64,000 nucleotides of DNA from Kalaharituber pfeilii (Eukaryota > Ascomycota > Pezizomycetes > Pezizales > Pezizaceae), in assembly GCA_015179045.1 (NCBI GenBank), contig WHUZ01000101.1, positions 124,001-188,000 on the forward strand, written 5' to 3'. Positions 46,348 through 59,079 of this stretch are shown here, piece by piece (within the stretch, counting starts at the first letter, position 1; each line of letters opens with the position of its first letter). The position numbers were made by a program, and so were the translations under genes. Below the pieces are notes generated by a model. That model was not told the DNA's origin. It made no database searches and was given only the letters and a program-made list of their open reading frames with translations.

Positions 46348-49300
46348 CTATTGTGTTAACTTCAGAGCTGCCTGACAATCTTCCACACCCTTCATACTGT
46401 TGAGAGTACTTGGATGATCAGCGCCCAGTGCCTTTTCTCTTCCTGCTAATGCCCGCTGATACAGCTCTAGTGCCTGACTATATTTCTCTTGATTTTCATA
46501 TAGCACTGCCATATTGTGGACAGTATCAAGGGTGCTTGGATGGTCAGCACCCAGTGATTTTTCTTTTCCTGCTAATGCCCGCTGATACAGTTCCAGTGCC
46601 TGGCTATATTTCCCTTGATTTTTATATACCATTGCGATGTTATTGACAGTATTAAGGGTGCTTGGATGGTCAGCACCTAGTGCCTTTTCTCTTCCTGCTA
46701 ATGCCCGCTGATACAGTTCCAGTGCCTGGCTATATTTCCCTTGACTGTCATATACTATTGCGATGTTTTGGACAGTTCGAAGGGTGCTTGGATGGTCAGC
46801 ACCTAGTGCCTTTTCTCTTCCTGCTAATGCCCGCTCATGCATTTCCAGTGCCTGGCAATATTTCCCTTGATTTTCATATACTACTGCGATGTTTTGGACA
46901 GTTCGAAGGGTGCTTAGATGGTCAGCACCCAGTGATTTTTCATACCCTGCTAATGCCCGCTGAAATAGTTCCAGTGCCTGACTATCTTTCCCTTGATTTT
47001 TATATACTGTTGCCATGTTTTGGACAGTTCCAAGGGTGCTTGGATGGTCAGCACCGAGTGATTTTTCACACCCTGCTAATGCCCGCTGATACAGTTCCAG
47101 TGCCTGGGTATATTTCCCTTGATTTTTATATACTATTGCCATGCAGATGATAGTATTAAGAGTGTCTAAGTGGTCAGGACCTAGAGATTTTTCGCTCCAT
47201 TCTAGCACTTGCTGATACAGTTCCAGTGCCTGGTTATATTTCCCTTGATCGAGATATACTCCTGCCATACCAATAATGGCACCCAGGGTTTTCGAGTGGT
47301 TTGTGCCAAACAACTTCTTGTTTGCAGCCAATAGAGTTGTACCTATTTCTTCTGCCTTTCCGTAGTGACCGTGATTGTCGTAGGCCCTGCGGAAAGTATC
47401 TAGAGCTGCCAGTGACTCCTCCTTTTCCAATGGTAGATACTTCATTTGCCTTTCTGCAGCAAAAAGATGTGGCAAGTTTCGCCGCTCAAAGATCCAGTCA
47501 CTGACCTCACGCTCTCTGCCTTCGGGAACAGCGATTCCAGATGCGACCATAAGAAAAGCTTCAATAGCATATTTTTGATATTCGTCGGGCTCCATCTCCA
47601 GTTTCCATAGAATGCAAAGGTGAACTAGTGGGTGGATATTGAAACTATCGTATGTCTCCGTCCGCTTAGCAATCGAGTATGAGAAGAGCAGGTGGATTGA
47701 GTCTGTCAGGCTTGCATCTATAATGATGTATAAGTACAAATTTTATGTTTCTAAAAATATACGATTGCCTACCATTCGTAGCTAAGTTCATTCCTCGCCT
47801 CAAAAAATCCTCGCATATATCATTATTGTCAAGAAACGCACATAATGATAACAGCTTTGCAGCTTTCGGATTTTGGTTCTTAATTGCATTAAATGACAAC
47901 TCCCATGTAGCAAAGACAGATCTATCATCCTTTCCCACTTTCCATTTCCTGCTTAAAAGATGATTGAAATTTGTCTTATACTCTCTGAGATAATGACTGA
48001 ATAAACATTGCTGAACGCTGATATACGCCCCAGCCTGAGCTATGGCAAGGGGAAGGTAACCGAGGTTTTGCACAATTGCGACTACTGCTGCTGCTTCCTC
48101 AAGTTTGCGCTCTATATTTGGATTAATGAATGAACTATATTTAGGTACATTATTCACTTACCCTCAGGAGCGAGCTTTTCCAAATCTAGCTTTGCGCTGG
48201 TCAAAAGTAACTTTTCCGCTTCATTGTTCTGCATTTGATATACCTCTAAACCCTTTCGGCCCTGCATACTCTCACGTCTTCTGCTGGTAATGATTATAGT
48301 CCCAAAGTCGCATGAAGGAATGTAATCATTTATGTCGAAAGATTCCAGGTCATCGAGGTTGTCAAACACAAGTAGCCATTTGTTGTTCTGTTTGGCAGTT
48401 AACCATTTCTTTACAGCTTTGATAACATGTTGCTCTTCTTCTGGTTTTTCTGTACTAAAAAGTCCCGCCGAGTCGAGCTTGCCTGCCATACCAAGGAGAT
48501 TGCCGATATGTTTGTAGTCCGGCTCATCTAAGAGGGAGGCATGATGCTCAATTAATTGCTCCATAATTTGAATAAAACTGGTTTTTGTTGTCTGCTCGCT
48601 AGCTGCATTGATCCAAAAAGCCGATGAGTAGTCTTTCCGATGGTGATAAACATATTCCAATGCAATCTGCGTCTTGCCCATACCCCCCATCCCATGAAGC
48701 ACTACCTGGGTAATATCCATTGCAGCCCTGCCTTCACCTATCTCATGTGCTAGCTGCTCGAGGAGGTATTCCCTTCCAACAAAATCAGGATTCCGCCGAA
48801 CGTCGGAAATGTTGATGGGAACATTGAAAGATAAACTAAGCCGTGTCTTGGGTATGGTTTGAGTCTGGAGTACACTGATAGGAGTGGAATCGGGTGGTAA
48901 TACGTTGAAGAGGCCATCTATATACTCCTTCAGCTGGTCTATCAGTTCGCTACAATTTGCCTTGTCCATGCCAGCCCAACGCAGCTTGCGATAGATAGAC
49001 AGAGACTGCTGTACTTTCTGTGCAGCATTACTCAGGGAGGCAATCTCTTCTTGTAGACCTGGAAGCAATTGTGTACTGGTGAGGGTCTTTGGGTTTTCCA
49101 AAAGACAGAGATCACTATGGTTCAGAGTAAGCCCTGAAGGCTGAGGGCTCGGGTTTGTAGCCCGACTAGTGTTTGCTGGATTTGGAGATTTGGAACGGGA
49201 CCTAGGGAATAGTTTGCTGACCCCAAGACGGTCACGTATTCTCTTCTTGTCATTCGTTTCAGGCTCGATTTGATATTTTGATTGCAACTCGGCGATCTTG

Positions 49301-49596
49301 GTAAACACATAAACAATTCTCGCTAGGCCAGCTGCTGCATATCTATACTGCTCGTCATTAGGATCAAGATGTTGGAGTTGCTTGCTGGAGGTGTTGCCAG
49401 TGTCTAGTCCCCAAGCTTTCTCCCACCGCTTCAGTCGAAGCCCTTCCGTCCGGAGACTATGCAATATGGAATCATGCGTATAGCCGACTTCTTTCATTCC
49501 AGAATAAATGTCTGCACACTCTCGAGCGACTTGGGCCAGTTGTAGCGTCAGTCCAGCAAGTCCGGCTAGTCCGGCAGCAGAGGCTGCTAATTCCAT
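46348..49596 (-). CDS. HeLo-NB-ARC-TPR NLR, intact
   Basis: Exons 49596-48162, 48111-47773 and 47717-46348 join in frame (both introns phase 1, 50-55 nt, donors GTAAGT and GTAGGC, acceptors ATATAG and TTATAG) into 1047 residues. The N-terminus has HeLo features: a small hydrophobic helix (AGLAGLAGLTLQLAQVA), then SLRTEGLRLKRWEKAWGL at about residues 45-65. HeLo domains attack membranes and execute fungal cell death. The NB-ARC switch has the P-loop GMGGMGKT near residue 303, Walker B LLVFDNLDD near 410 and TIIITSRR after it. The C-terminal half carries about eight 42-residue TPRs of kinesin-light-chain type (SQALELYQRALAGREKALGA, DHPSTLNTVNN). The Met at 49596 is preferred over one 37 codons upstream because HeLo similarity starts there. 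No stops or frameshifts are seen. Confidence 0.9.
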
Positions 49597-50690
49597 GTTG
49601 TTGAGGAGATTAAACAAGCTAAAAAAAAAATTACACATGATGGTCAGTCTCGCCATGGTTGAGGGGGAACTCAGGGTGGGTTTATTACTTGATCTGTCAG
49701 AATTCAAAGGCAGCTCTTCTTATCGCGAGCTCAAGCGGGTCGGAGACTTAGTCTGAAGCTCTTTACTAGCACTTGAATCGGAAACTTGGGATTTCACCAT
49801 ACGCTTGCGAGGTGTACACGGAATATCGCGACTGCAAAACTCTTGAGATGGAATATGTTGAGGGGAAGGCTATGGGCGCACTGGATTGGGGGCCGCATCG
49901 TACAGCTGCTCTGCAGAATATTAAACAGCCCAACCTGTGGAGGCTGTGCGGTGGGGTAACAAGCTGCAGTGCTCGTATAGGTCCTGACTCCCTGAGCCTC
50001 AAAGATTAAATTCCAGTGGAACCAGAGCAATCAGTTTTAATTTTCCTTTTTTTGCCTCTATGGACAAGTATTCAGAATTCATGATGTTCCAGTGCTGCAA
50101 TTACATCGCGTTTTTGGTACAGTAATTTTATACTAACGTGACTGAGCTGAACCATCCGTGTTCTTACAAAATTTCCACTGCCTTTACCCATTCGACTCTT
50201 CCACTTACTTTACTGCAGTCTCTACACCCTCCAGCCACTACCACAAATAGACTAGCACCTACCGTTTGAACATCTCACTTCCTTTTATTGTTGATTCTTG
50301 CTTACAATATGAGCAGCCACCTTTGGTTCGCAGTACAGCAGTCCCGCAGCCCACCCCACTTCGCAGCTCACCCCCTCTCCTCCCACTTTCTGTAGCAGTT
50401 GTAGCTCACTCGAACTCGTTATTTTCACTTGAATTCACCATTTTCAATTGAACTCGCCATTTCCTCCTGAACATCGAACGCATTATTTTGCTTCCTTATT
50501 ACTTCTTCACTCTTCTCTTTTACCTTTCCCTTGACTATTCACTGTATAAATATTCTGGAAGTTCCTTGAACACTTATATTGTTAGCACCTCAACCATTTG
50601 CCCATAATTTTTGTGGAATATGTATCTGATCGTAAAGGGAAAGAGAGGTTTGACCAGGATTAACCAGTGAATGTTGGGGATTGAGAGGCA
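49597..50690. other. Upstream region of the HeLo NLR
   Basis: Promoter side of the NLR gene. No gene is supported. A 30-bp word shared with 6479-6508 lies at 50015-50044, followed by a T-rich tract. Confidence 0.35.
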
Positions 50691-50885
50691 ATGCCTATTA
50701 GGAATCCTGAGGAATATACGGAAAGATTGGATAAGAATATCCGGAACTTGGTCACCATTTCAGGTTTCAAAATGATATCGCTGACAACCTTCTACTGTAC
50801 TAAAGGGATGCCAGTGATAGTCAACCAAAATATTTACATTACATTAGGTGTTATGAATGGGAAGGAGGGGAAGCCATGGATATTA
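50691..50885 (+). pseudogene. PIF1-helicase-like fragment
   Basis: The frame reads GMPVIVNQNIYITLGVMNGK then EGKPWI. This resembles the G-x-P-V-x-x-x-x-N-x-x-x-x-L-G-x-x-N-G-x-E-G block near the C-terminus of PIF1-type helicases found in Helitrons and related fungal elements. Stops follow at once and little else of the domain can be read downstream. Confidence 0.35.
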
Positions 50886-53639
50886 TTCTGTATGAGTGAT
50901 TAATGGTTTAATAAATCAAGCCTTCATATATACACCGGACATTCCTCAGGGCCATGATGTGTGGATAGTTGATAGACCACTGAAATGCCTAGTTGTTCAG
51001 GGTATAGGAAGCATATTTCAAAAAATAGCAAGATTTGTTAGAGTGTATTGTACCTTTGTATCCTCAAGCTTTCTTTGCCATTAACTCACCGCTCCTCAGC
51101 AAGCTCAGTTCGCTCCTGGGCATAAGATGATTCCGGGTGCCCATGCCAATACAGTATGAGATACTGCACCTAGTAATCAATATCATGGCTGATAGACGTT
51201 TAGGTCGACCTATTCCGAGTAATATCTCCATTCATGTCTTGGTTCCAGGGCTTCATATCGTGGGGGGAGTACAGTGGAATGCCTCCCACCCCCTTGAAAG
51301 ACTAGCTGACTCCATCAGCTATCGATTGATCTTAGCAATGCTATGCCGCCAGCTTATGATCTTTCATAGTTAGGAGACGAATTATGGTCGTGGTTTGTGC
51401 AACGCGCTGCAAGATTTGGTCTGCCAAAATTGGTATATATAATGGATATATGCCTACTGTTCAGATTTCCGTACCCTTCGGCACGGATGTGGTTCCCAAG
51501 CTGGCAGCAGCTTCGCCGATATACTGACCGCTCCCTCTCAGAGTGTCAGGAGAAGCTACTACCAGAGGCGGTCGGAACTAGAGTCTCAACAAAGCTTTTC
51601 TGCTTGCGCTTGAAATATGGGCTCCTACTGTTCATGAGTTTCCGGTTTTATTTACCAACTCAACATAAGCGTCGATAGTGAATTGAAGGGCGATTCACGA
51701 CGAACAATTCAACTGCTTTGCGTAGTGGAACTTCTCAAGAAAGCATTACCAGTCGGGGAATACGCAGCGTTGACATTAAGTCTGGTCAGGATGCATATTT
51801 GGAAGCTGAAACCTGACCATCTTTTGGCATATTAAAATTACTAAACGAAAGTTTTGGTGATTGCGATCTAAGCGTTGTCAGCGATAGGGTCCAGAGAGGA
51901 AGAAAATTGAGATGCTTCAGTGACAAATGACCTGATTAGCTTACAACTTGAACTGACGATGGCATACAGGGTATAGAACAATAGTATAGTATAGAATTCT
52001 ACTTATGCAGCAGGATTGTAGTGTAACATTGAAATATATTATCTTGGTCATAAGGCACTCTATACAAAAACCTACTACTTTATGAAGTCTATAGCTCTAT
52101 CAAATAAATGAGAGTGGCAATGAGGATTTTTTATATAGGAAATAATACCTTAAACTTTATAGCTCCAGTTGCAGAACTGAAGTTGAGACTATAGAGCTGC
52201 CTAGAAAAAATCACAGACAACTGTTCTCGTGCCCAGACTCTACAAACAACTAATAAATGCCAAGATCTCAAAATTCCCATACAAAATTGCCAATTTGAGA
52301 CTTACAATCACATTCTATGAGTGAAACGCTTTCTACAAAGCTTACAACACCACAGAAAAAATATAAAAATTATGAAGTAGGATTGGCTCAATATCCTTCT
52401 TTATAGTGAAATTGGTCGGTGACTAAGAATTTTTTCCTAGCACACAGCTGCACTGTTTTGCAAAGAAACAACCAATAAAAAACACTGCTATTACTCCCCT
52501 TGTCAGTTGACTATATAATTGACTACAACTACTCTCCTGACTGCCCTCGTTACTCTAGAGGCTTAAATCTACAAAATGCAGATGAAAGTTCTGAAATTGA
52601 GCTATGCATTGTAGATATATAGATAGTTGAAGCTCCGCAACAAGCATTTTTGCAATGCCAAGAAATCGGCGATCAGCAAGACTTTTGCTTGGTAATTTTA
52701 TATCGTGTGAGATTCTAGAACGCATAGATAACGGGGACAATGAATTACCTGCCGCCGGAATTCCCACAATCTACCTGCGCAAAGTTGCCACGGTTGAGGT
52801 GCTGGAACCGAAGGAATTTGCTAAGGAGATGTGGAAGATTGACCCAGACGCAGCAGTTTATCTACATTGAAGCAGTAGGTACTGTATAAAGTATCCAAAT
52901 TGTGGATTTTGGTTACTTACATCGCTATTTATAGAACGTCTCGTCACCAAGTATAGGACCTTGACTTTCATCAACTTCGTGTGTCACCTCAATCTTATTA
53001 AATAGAATGAATAACTCCAAATCTGTTCCTGGAGATGTGGAGAAGGAAATGGCCAGCGGGGCTTGTGGCGCTGCTGCGGAAAGGGTGGAGTTAGCTAACC
53101 GTCGGGAGTACGGGTGGTTGGCGTATGAGAGAATGATTCACTTTGCGGCGAATTCCCGTTATTTCCTAACTTATGGTAACGGCCTGGCGCGGCATACGAG
53201 TACTGTACTCTATACTGATATTTATCTCAGAATTAGCTTGTTTTGTATTGCTCGATTATTTCTAAATAGCGAGTTAGTCAATTGAGAGCTGTATTCCTTC
53301 ATTCAAAATTTAGTTTCCTTTTGCATAATTTAGTGTAACCCCGCTTTGGTTACCGGAGGCCACTGCAGGATCTGTCAGGAATGATATCTATGAGTTCAAG
53401 ATTCACTTATGCTTTATTTTAGTCTCGAATATTTCTTGATTTGGTTATTTCTTTGCTAGTAAGTCAATACGAAGTGTGCTACAAAAGTTGTTGAGGAGTC
53501 CGAACTCAGCTGCCAAGGTTGCATGGTAATTTGTCTCAATCTTTCTATTTGTGTTCGTTATATGTGGCTGGCTAACCACTCCAAAACAGCTACTGTAGCC
53601 CCTACTTATGGATGCATAGTTTACAAGCAGATTACATAA
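50886..53639. other. Stretch without a supported gene
   Basis: Two small plus-strand frames may be worth testing: 52655-52870 (71 codons, with ELPAAGIPTIYLRKVATVEV) and 53007-53285 (92 codons, with NRREYGWLAYERMIHFAANS). Neither has a recognised domain. The dispersed word tctcgtgcccagac is at 52225-52238. Confidence 0.3.
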
Positions 53640-53955
53640 CACTAGTTCTTATGCGTAGACATTATGCTCCCCCTCTCAGATTACGAAACAAATATTTGAG
53701 GCTAGGAACAATCAATCTCTACGCTACAGCTTCGTCTACGTCAAGTTGCATAATCGTCGATATCAAACGTTCGTTACGGTATCACATAGCTTACCAGACT
53801 ACACATAAGTAGCTACTCAGCTTGGGTATCGCACTAGGTTAGTCTAGTCGGCACTCTCTAAGGGTAGCTGCTGCTACTTGGACTGTCCACTACGCTGCGG
53901 TATCTGTCAGGTAGGCACATTGGCAAAGGTAATTGTTCAGAAGACTGATTTTTCG

Positions 53956-53990
53956 TAGGTATCGTCTGGGCACGAGACTAGGTATCGTCT
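53956..53990. mobile_element. 11-bp micro-insertion with 12-bp direct repeats
   Basis: Two copies of taggtatcgtct (53956-53967 and 53979-53990) flank gggcacgagac. The paralogous position near 56625-56645 lacks both the insert and the second repeat. The reverse complement of insert plus flank gives gtctcgtgcccagac, the dispersed word found elsewhere in the window. Confidence 0.55.
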
Positions 53991-54043
53991 AGTGTTTGTG
54001 ACATACTACATTATCCTCGATTCTGTGAACTGCGAAAATATTT

Positions 54044-54523
54044 ATGTCAGCGGATATGAAATCACAAAGACAAGACTCTCCACGAGCTCAACAGGATTCC
54101 GGTTTGATGACATTCTCGAACCAGACCATCGGAGTGATGGTACAAGATGATGGCGTGCTGGTGCGAGATCACAAGGGGCATGAGTTGACAACTCACATGG
54201 TCAGTTTAGGGTGTGCGAGGGTTAGTGATTTGATGGAGTTGAGTGGAAGTCGGTTGGCAGCATTTGATTACGATTTGCGAGAACTTCGGGATTGGATGTT
54301 GACGAGAGCAACGGGTGTGAGTGAGATGTATCAAGGACACTTTGCTGGCAAGTTACGAGCATTGTTGAATCGGTATGGTATTAAGTATGTCGACGGATCG
54401 GATGATAGACGGTGGAATGGTGATATTCGAAATGAGGGACTCTCGATTGAGACTCGATTGCGAGCAGCACTTAGTGATCGGAGATATTGGATTTTCAAGC
54501 AGCGGATGCCAATCATGAGTTAA
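54044..54523 (+). CDS. Unrecognised 159-residue protein of the duplicated family
   Basis: A single open frame starting MSADMKSQRQDS. It is mostly polar, with an Asp/Arg-rich central part (LMELSGSRLAAFDYDLRELR then DWMLTRATGVSEMYQGHFAG) and a basic C-terminus (RRYWIFKQRMPIMS). No signal peptide or membrane segment is seen. The second copy at 56704 keeps the beginning (QDDGVLVQDNRGVS) but stops early. Conservation of the coding part between copies is the main reason to believe in it. I know no family; it may be a passenger gene of a mobile element. Confidence 0.45.
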   Translation: MSADMKSQRQDSPRAQQDSGLMTFSNQTIGVMVQDDGVLVRDHKGHELTTHMVSLGCARVSDLMELSGSRLAAFDYDLRELRDWMLTRATGVSEMYQGHFAGKLRALLNRYGIKYVDGSDDRRWNGDIRNEGLSIETRLRAALSDRRYWIFKQRMPIMS

Positions 54524-54880
54524 CCTTGGCATTGGATACGATGCTGCGGCTGTGTTCGTGGAGAAAACTTCTTTAGCACCTCCAAGGACAGCACGAAGTG
54601 GTGCTGTGGAAAAAGCATCTGACCATTATACCGCTCGGTCAATTTTTTTTATTAGTTTTATCCTTATCTTTTTTTATATATTGCTTACTGTAAGCTATGT
54701 AAGCTATATGCCATGGCGAGCTTATAAACTGGATCTGCTATGAATGTTAACGGTTTCAACGAAAACTAACACTAAAATCGTTCACCGTTTCACTTGTGTA
54801 AACATAGTCTGGTTGGCACGACCCCCGACCGGAGTGTAAACACTAGTTCGTCGTCCATACACCCCCACCAAGTAATCATT

Positions 54881-55804
54881 GGTTCAACGTTCCTAATTCC
54901 CTTCAATTCCAGTATGAGAACACCCTCACGACAGCGACGGTATGTAAAGGAGTGACAGCGTTGATTGCTAGGAAAACACCCTCGTAGCTGCGACAGCTTA
55001 TGAAAACACCCTCACAACATACGCCACGACAGGAGGAATGGGGGTGATAGCATAGCCGCCATGATAGCTGAAAGGAGATGTACATAGAATGACGTAGGAA
55101 ACATAGCAATCACTGCGTCTAGACGTTCACTCCTCTGCAACGGCCTCCTAAGTATCAGGACGGCATGCTGGGCAATGTCCGGCAATAGTACTAGGGCGGT
55201 GAGCTGGATGAAGTTACGTGAGAATGCCGGGATACCCATGATGCCTATGTTACTGAGGATGCTAGAAACATCCGGAACGCTCACGATACCAGAACACCAG
55301 GCTAGCCAGGGCGTGCATTGTGCCCAGGGCATAGTGTGTCGAGGGTAGCGGCTCCTGGAGATATTGGACAAAGAACTGCTTCACCATGTGCTGACTGTCC
55401 TAGTGCATATTTGCTATACAAAACTCTATAGCGTATACGAGAATATGGCAATGCTACCTGCAGAGTGGCATCTTGATCGCGGTGGAGCATATTGTCCATG
55501 CAGTAGTACATATTTTTGGTCCTTGGGGCACTTCCAGGCCACTTCAGCCACGGATTTTGAGCCAGCACAATCCACACCACTTTATCCTATTACCTTCATG
55601 TAGAAAACGGTATTCTGTGCATAAACGGGATATATATAGTGTGACTATCAAATGTCCTCAAATATGCGTGCTCAGATATGCCTGCTATACTCCACACGTT
55701 GCTAACGTGCATAATGCAGATAATGGGAGGAGGAGGAGGAGTGCCAAGAAATCCGGCACCCCCAAGCACTATTAGGAAGTGAGCTAGTACAAAAACTCAT
55801 TACT
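54881..55804. other. Spacer
   Basis: Opposed short frames at 55012-55371 and 55302-55580 (minus) and 55473-55775 (plus) without domains. No gene is supported. Confidence 0.35.
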
Positions 55805-56265
55805 TAGTTAGGACTACACGTGAGCTAAGGTATCATACTTATCGCGTGGTAGTAAATCAACCTCTCGCATATGGCATCATACATCCCGTATGGTAGTATA
55901 TTCACCGCATGGCAGCATTCATGCAGCATGGCAGAAAGGTGAGTTATAGTATCATGCTCATCATATAGTAGTAAGGCTAACTCCTCCTATATGATAGCAT
56001 CTACTCGGCATGGCAGCAAGGTGAGTTATTAGTATTATGCTCATTACATGGTAGGAAAGCTAACCTCTCCCATATGGTAGTATCCGTGCAGTATTATAGC
56101 ATTTGCACAGCATGGCAGTATTTGCACAGTATGGGAGTATTCACATAAGCGTAGTAGTAAGGTGAGTTATGATATTATGCCCATCTCATGGTGGTAAACC
56201 TAACCTCTCACATATGGCAGCATACGAACCATATGGCAGCACCTGTGTATCACGGCAGCAATGAT
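55805..56265 (+). repeat. Two-level degenerate minisatellite
   Basis: A loose short unit (catatggcagcat, gcatggcagtatt, gtatggtagtat and similar) recurs through the stretch. On top of it a longer block, ggtgagttatagtatcatgc followed by a gtagtaa-gctaacctctcc segment, recurs four times, starting at about 55810, 55935, 56015 and 56158. It lies between the two copies of the duplicated family. Confidence 0.6.
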
Positions 56266-56309
56266 GAATTGATGCCCTCATTCTGTGCTTGCAGGTACAT
56301 TACTTAATT

Positions 56310-57100
56310 TGCGCCTCCAATCCTTATGTATGCATAGACGTTTATAAGAAGTATGCTGCCCCCGCTCGAAGAATATCGCTCACGAAGCAATATTCGGGAG
56401 TCGTTGCGTCAGTCTGACCAGGATCAATCAGTCACTATGCTACGGCTTCGCCTACGTTATGTTACATAATAGTCGATATCAAACGTTCGATTCAATTCGT
56501 TACGGGGCTGGTTACGAGACTAGTTACCAAGGTGTAATCTGGTTAGCACTCGCTAATTGTAGCTGTCTCTACGGTTTATCTGCCAGGTAGGTATGTTGGC
56601 GAAGGTGATTTTTCAGGAGACTGATTGTTTGTGGGAATTAGTGTTTGTGAGATCCCAATTGCATGGACTGCCGAAATATTCTAAGATAAGAATGGATATG
56701 GATATGAAGCCAAAATCCCAAAATTTTTGGCCGGAACAACGAGCTCAACAGGATCCCGGATTGATAGCAGCCTCCAAGCATACCACCGGAGTGATGTTAC
56801 AAGATGATGGCGTGCTGGTGCAAGATAACAGGGGTGTAAGTTGACGACTCACATGGTCAGTTTAGGATATTCAAGGGTTAGTGATTTGAGGGATCGGATA
56901 CTCTCGCGACCCTAGGGGGCAATGAACTGGTTCGAGGGCAATTTTCTGGGAGGTTGCGAACTTATTGTAGGCTATACATCATGGTGAGCTCATAAAACAG
57001 ATCTGATGTTAATAATTTCAATGAAAAGTATCACCAACGTTGATCCTTTCACTTGCGCAAACACTAGTCCGACGTCCAAACTCGCCAACAAATTAAATCA
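56310..57100 (+). pseudogene. Duplicated family, copy 2 (decayed)
   Basis: Aligns with 53640-54880 but has an internal deletion of most of the coding region after about 56890. Its frame starts at about 56698 (MDMKPKSQ) and stops at 56844. Downstream similarity resumes at taggctatacatcatggtgagctc and runs to about 57080. Confidence 0.6.
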
Positions 57101-59079
57101 ATATTCCTATATTACCCCTTCATTTACAGGTGAATTAAACAATGTACCATCTTCTTCCAGCTTCCATGGCCTGGATCTCCGATAGTATCTCCTTCCTCAT
57201 GGTTTTAACTCCATCCTTATAAATTCAAATTCCTGATGTACTGTTTATCAAAATAAGCGGAGTCTTTTTGGTAAATGCTTGTATTCACGAAGGGAATGAA
57301 AGGCAAGCGGCAATACAACTGTGATTGCGGTGGGGCTGTCAAAACTCATATGCATTTGACTCCTTTGTTATGTTTCCTGTAAGCAACAATGCCAACCAGA
57401 CCCGCAATTCTGTGACCCCCGAGAATGAATCCAACTCCAAGGTGCTGCCAGATTACAGCCAATAAGATTGCGTGCTCATTGAATTCAATTCAAAATTTCT
57501 GCGGTCTAAAAAATGCTTGTTCTCTCAAGAAATATCTCAATTGCAGATCTGCTCAGTCCCATTTTTATCATATGTGAAAACTTTCCTGACTGCAGCCTAG
57601 GGGAACCGCAGTTGCCATGCGATATATGCAGGCCTATAATATACTTCATCCTGTCACGCCACGTTTCGGCTGCAAGAACAATCAAACCTTCCGATGAGCA
57701 TTAGCTTTATGGACTCGGTACACTAGTATATTTTGGGAGCTGGCTGCCGAGTTGGAATGTTAACCGAGCCATGGCTACTCTGTACGTGAAATTACATATG
57801 TCAATGCTCTCAGCCGAATTACTGATACATATCGACAGCTTTTGATGGAATAAAGTTAGAAGTTATCAGAACAGCAGTTATCCGGGGAAGGATTCAAAGT
57901 TATTTTCGGATGTCTCAGAGAATGAGAGGTGAAGGGCAATTGTAGTATTAAAGTATGCTACGCCAACTATACCTGGATGAGACAAGCTCTTCACGCATTA
58001 AAGTATATCAGGGTGGTTTCAGACCTAGAACTAAACAGTCTGGGAATTACTGTACTTAATCAGGCGTCAAACCTTGCTGCAAGCAGGAAGGATTGGCGTG
58101 CACTTCCTAACCGTCTGCAATGTCTAAATGAACGTCGGGTTGTGGAGTAAGGTGGGTCCCACTGGGGCTCATCGGTGGAAACGTGGGTTATATGAGGGCT
58201 TGGCTGCTTGCGGTCTGCCACGGTTCTACACTTTATTTCTTCTAATGACATGCAAGCAAGGAAAAATAATGGGAAAGTACCTTCAACGAAATTCGCAGAA
58301 GCAGCTCATAGTTCATCCCATCTTCAATGTAGTCAGGTCATCCTAGGTCCATGTTAGGATAAATGCATCGAAATAACCGCGTAACGGTGCTTACGACAGA
58401 TGCCGATAATCCGCTACTCTATAATAAGTATAAGATTGAAGGTCGTCCCATGTGCAATCTCGTGTACTAGCTAGATACTGATGTATTGGGGCAGAACTCA
58501 CGTCGACATTTGAGGATTTCCAGGGGCTGAACTTCAGCAAAAACCACTGAGATTCAATTGCGCTGCAGCAGCTCAGCAGAATGAGGAACGATAATGAAGA
58601 TATTGCATATTGAGCGTGGTGGCCGCAGAGTTCAACCCACAGCATGGACTGCTAGCAACTATAGTCAAGATGGTTTTCCAGTACCGGGCCAGACTCCGCC
58701 AAGCCTATTTTGTGCAAGAGATGGCATTGATACCATTAATCAAGGATAAAGTTGTTGACATTGAATATGTGCAAAGGAATAACGTGCTTCCTGCACAGAA
58801 GTGGATCTTAAAGCGCCATTCAATGTAGATGAGTGGGGATCTCCAGTTCGCCACTGACTCACCAGGGGTATCTAGTGAACTGATAGGATATCTGGTGATT
58901 CTCTCTGAAGAGGAACCTAGTATCACGACCCACCGGCGAGAGAACATAAAAACCCCAGCAGGTGCTCTGTGTCTTCTACACACTACAGTGAAAATTCAAG
59001 AGGCAAATCAGATCCTTACTGCTCCTTACTATTGCCCATTTTCTGAAATTCCATTCAACCGCTTACAACCTACTCGAAA
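57101..59079. other. Spacer without a supported gene
   Basis: Short frames at 57929-58150, 58610-58828 and 58829-59083 have no domain. The last 150 bases form the promoter side of the secreted protein gene. Confidence 0.35.

Larger units (their letters stand above)
53640..54880 (+). repeat. Duplicated 1.2-kb family, copy 1
   Basis: Sequence from about 53650 (tgcgtagacattatgctccc) to 54870 recurs in decayed form at 56310-57100. Shared blocks include cgatatcaaacgttcg, ccggagtgatg or tcggagtgatg, caagatgatggcgtgctggt and cacatggtcagtttagg. It encloses the 159-codon frame at 54044. Confidence 0.65.

Noticed and set aside
52225..53977. A 1.75-kb transposon bounded by inverted copies of the 14-mer
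   Set aside because: The right-hand copy is better explained as an 11-bp insertion with its own 12-bp duplication, and other 14-mer copies are unpaired.
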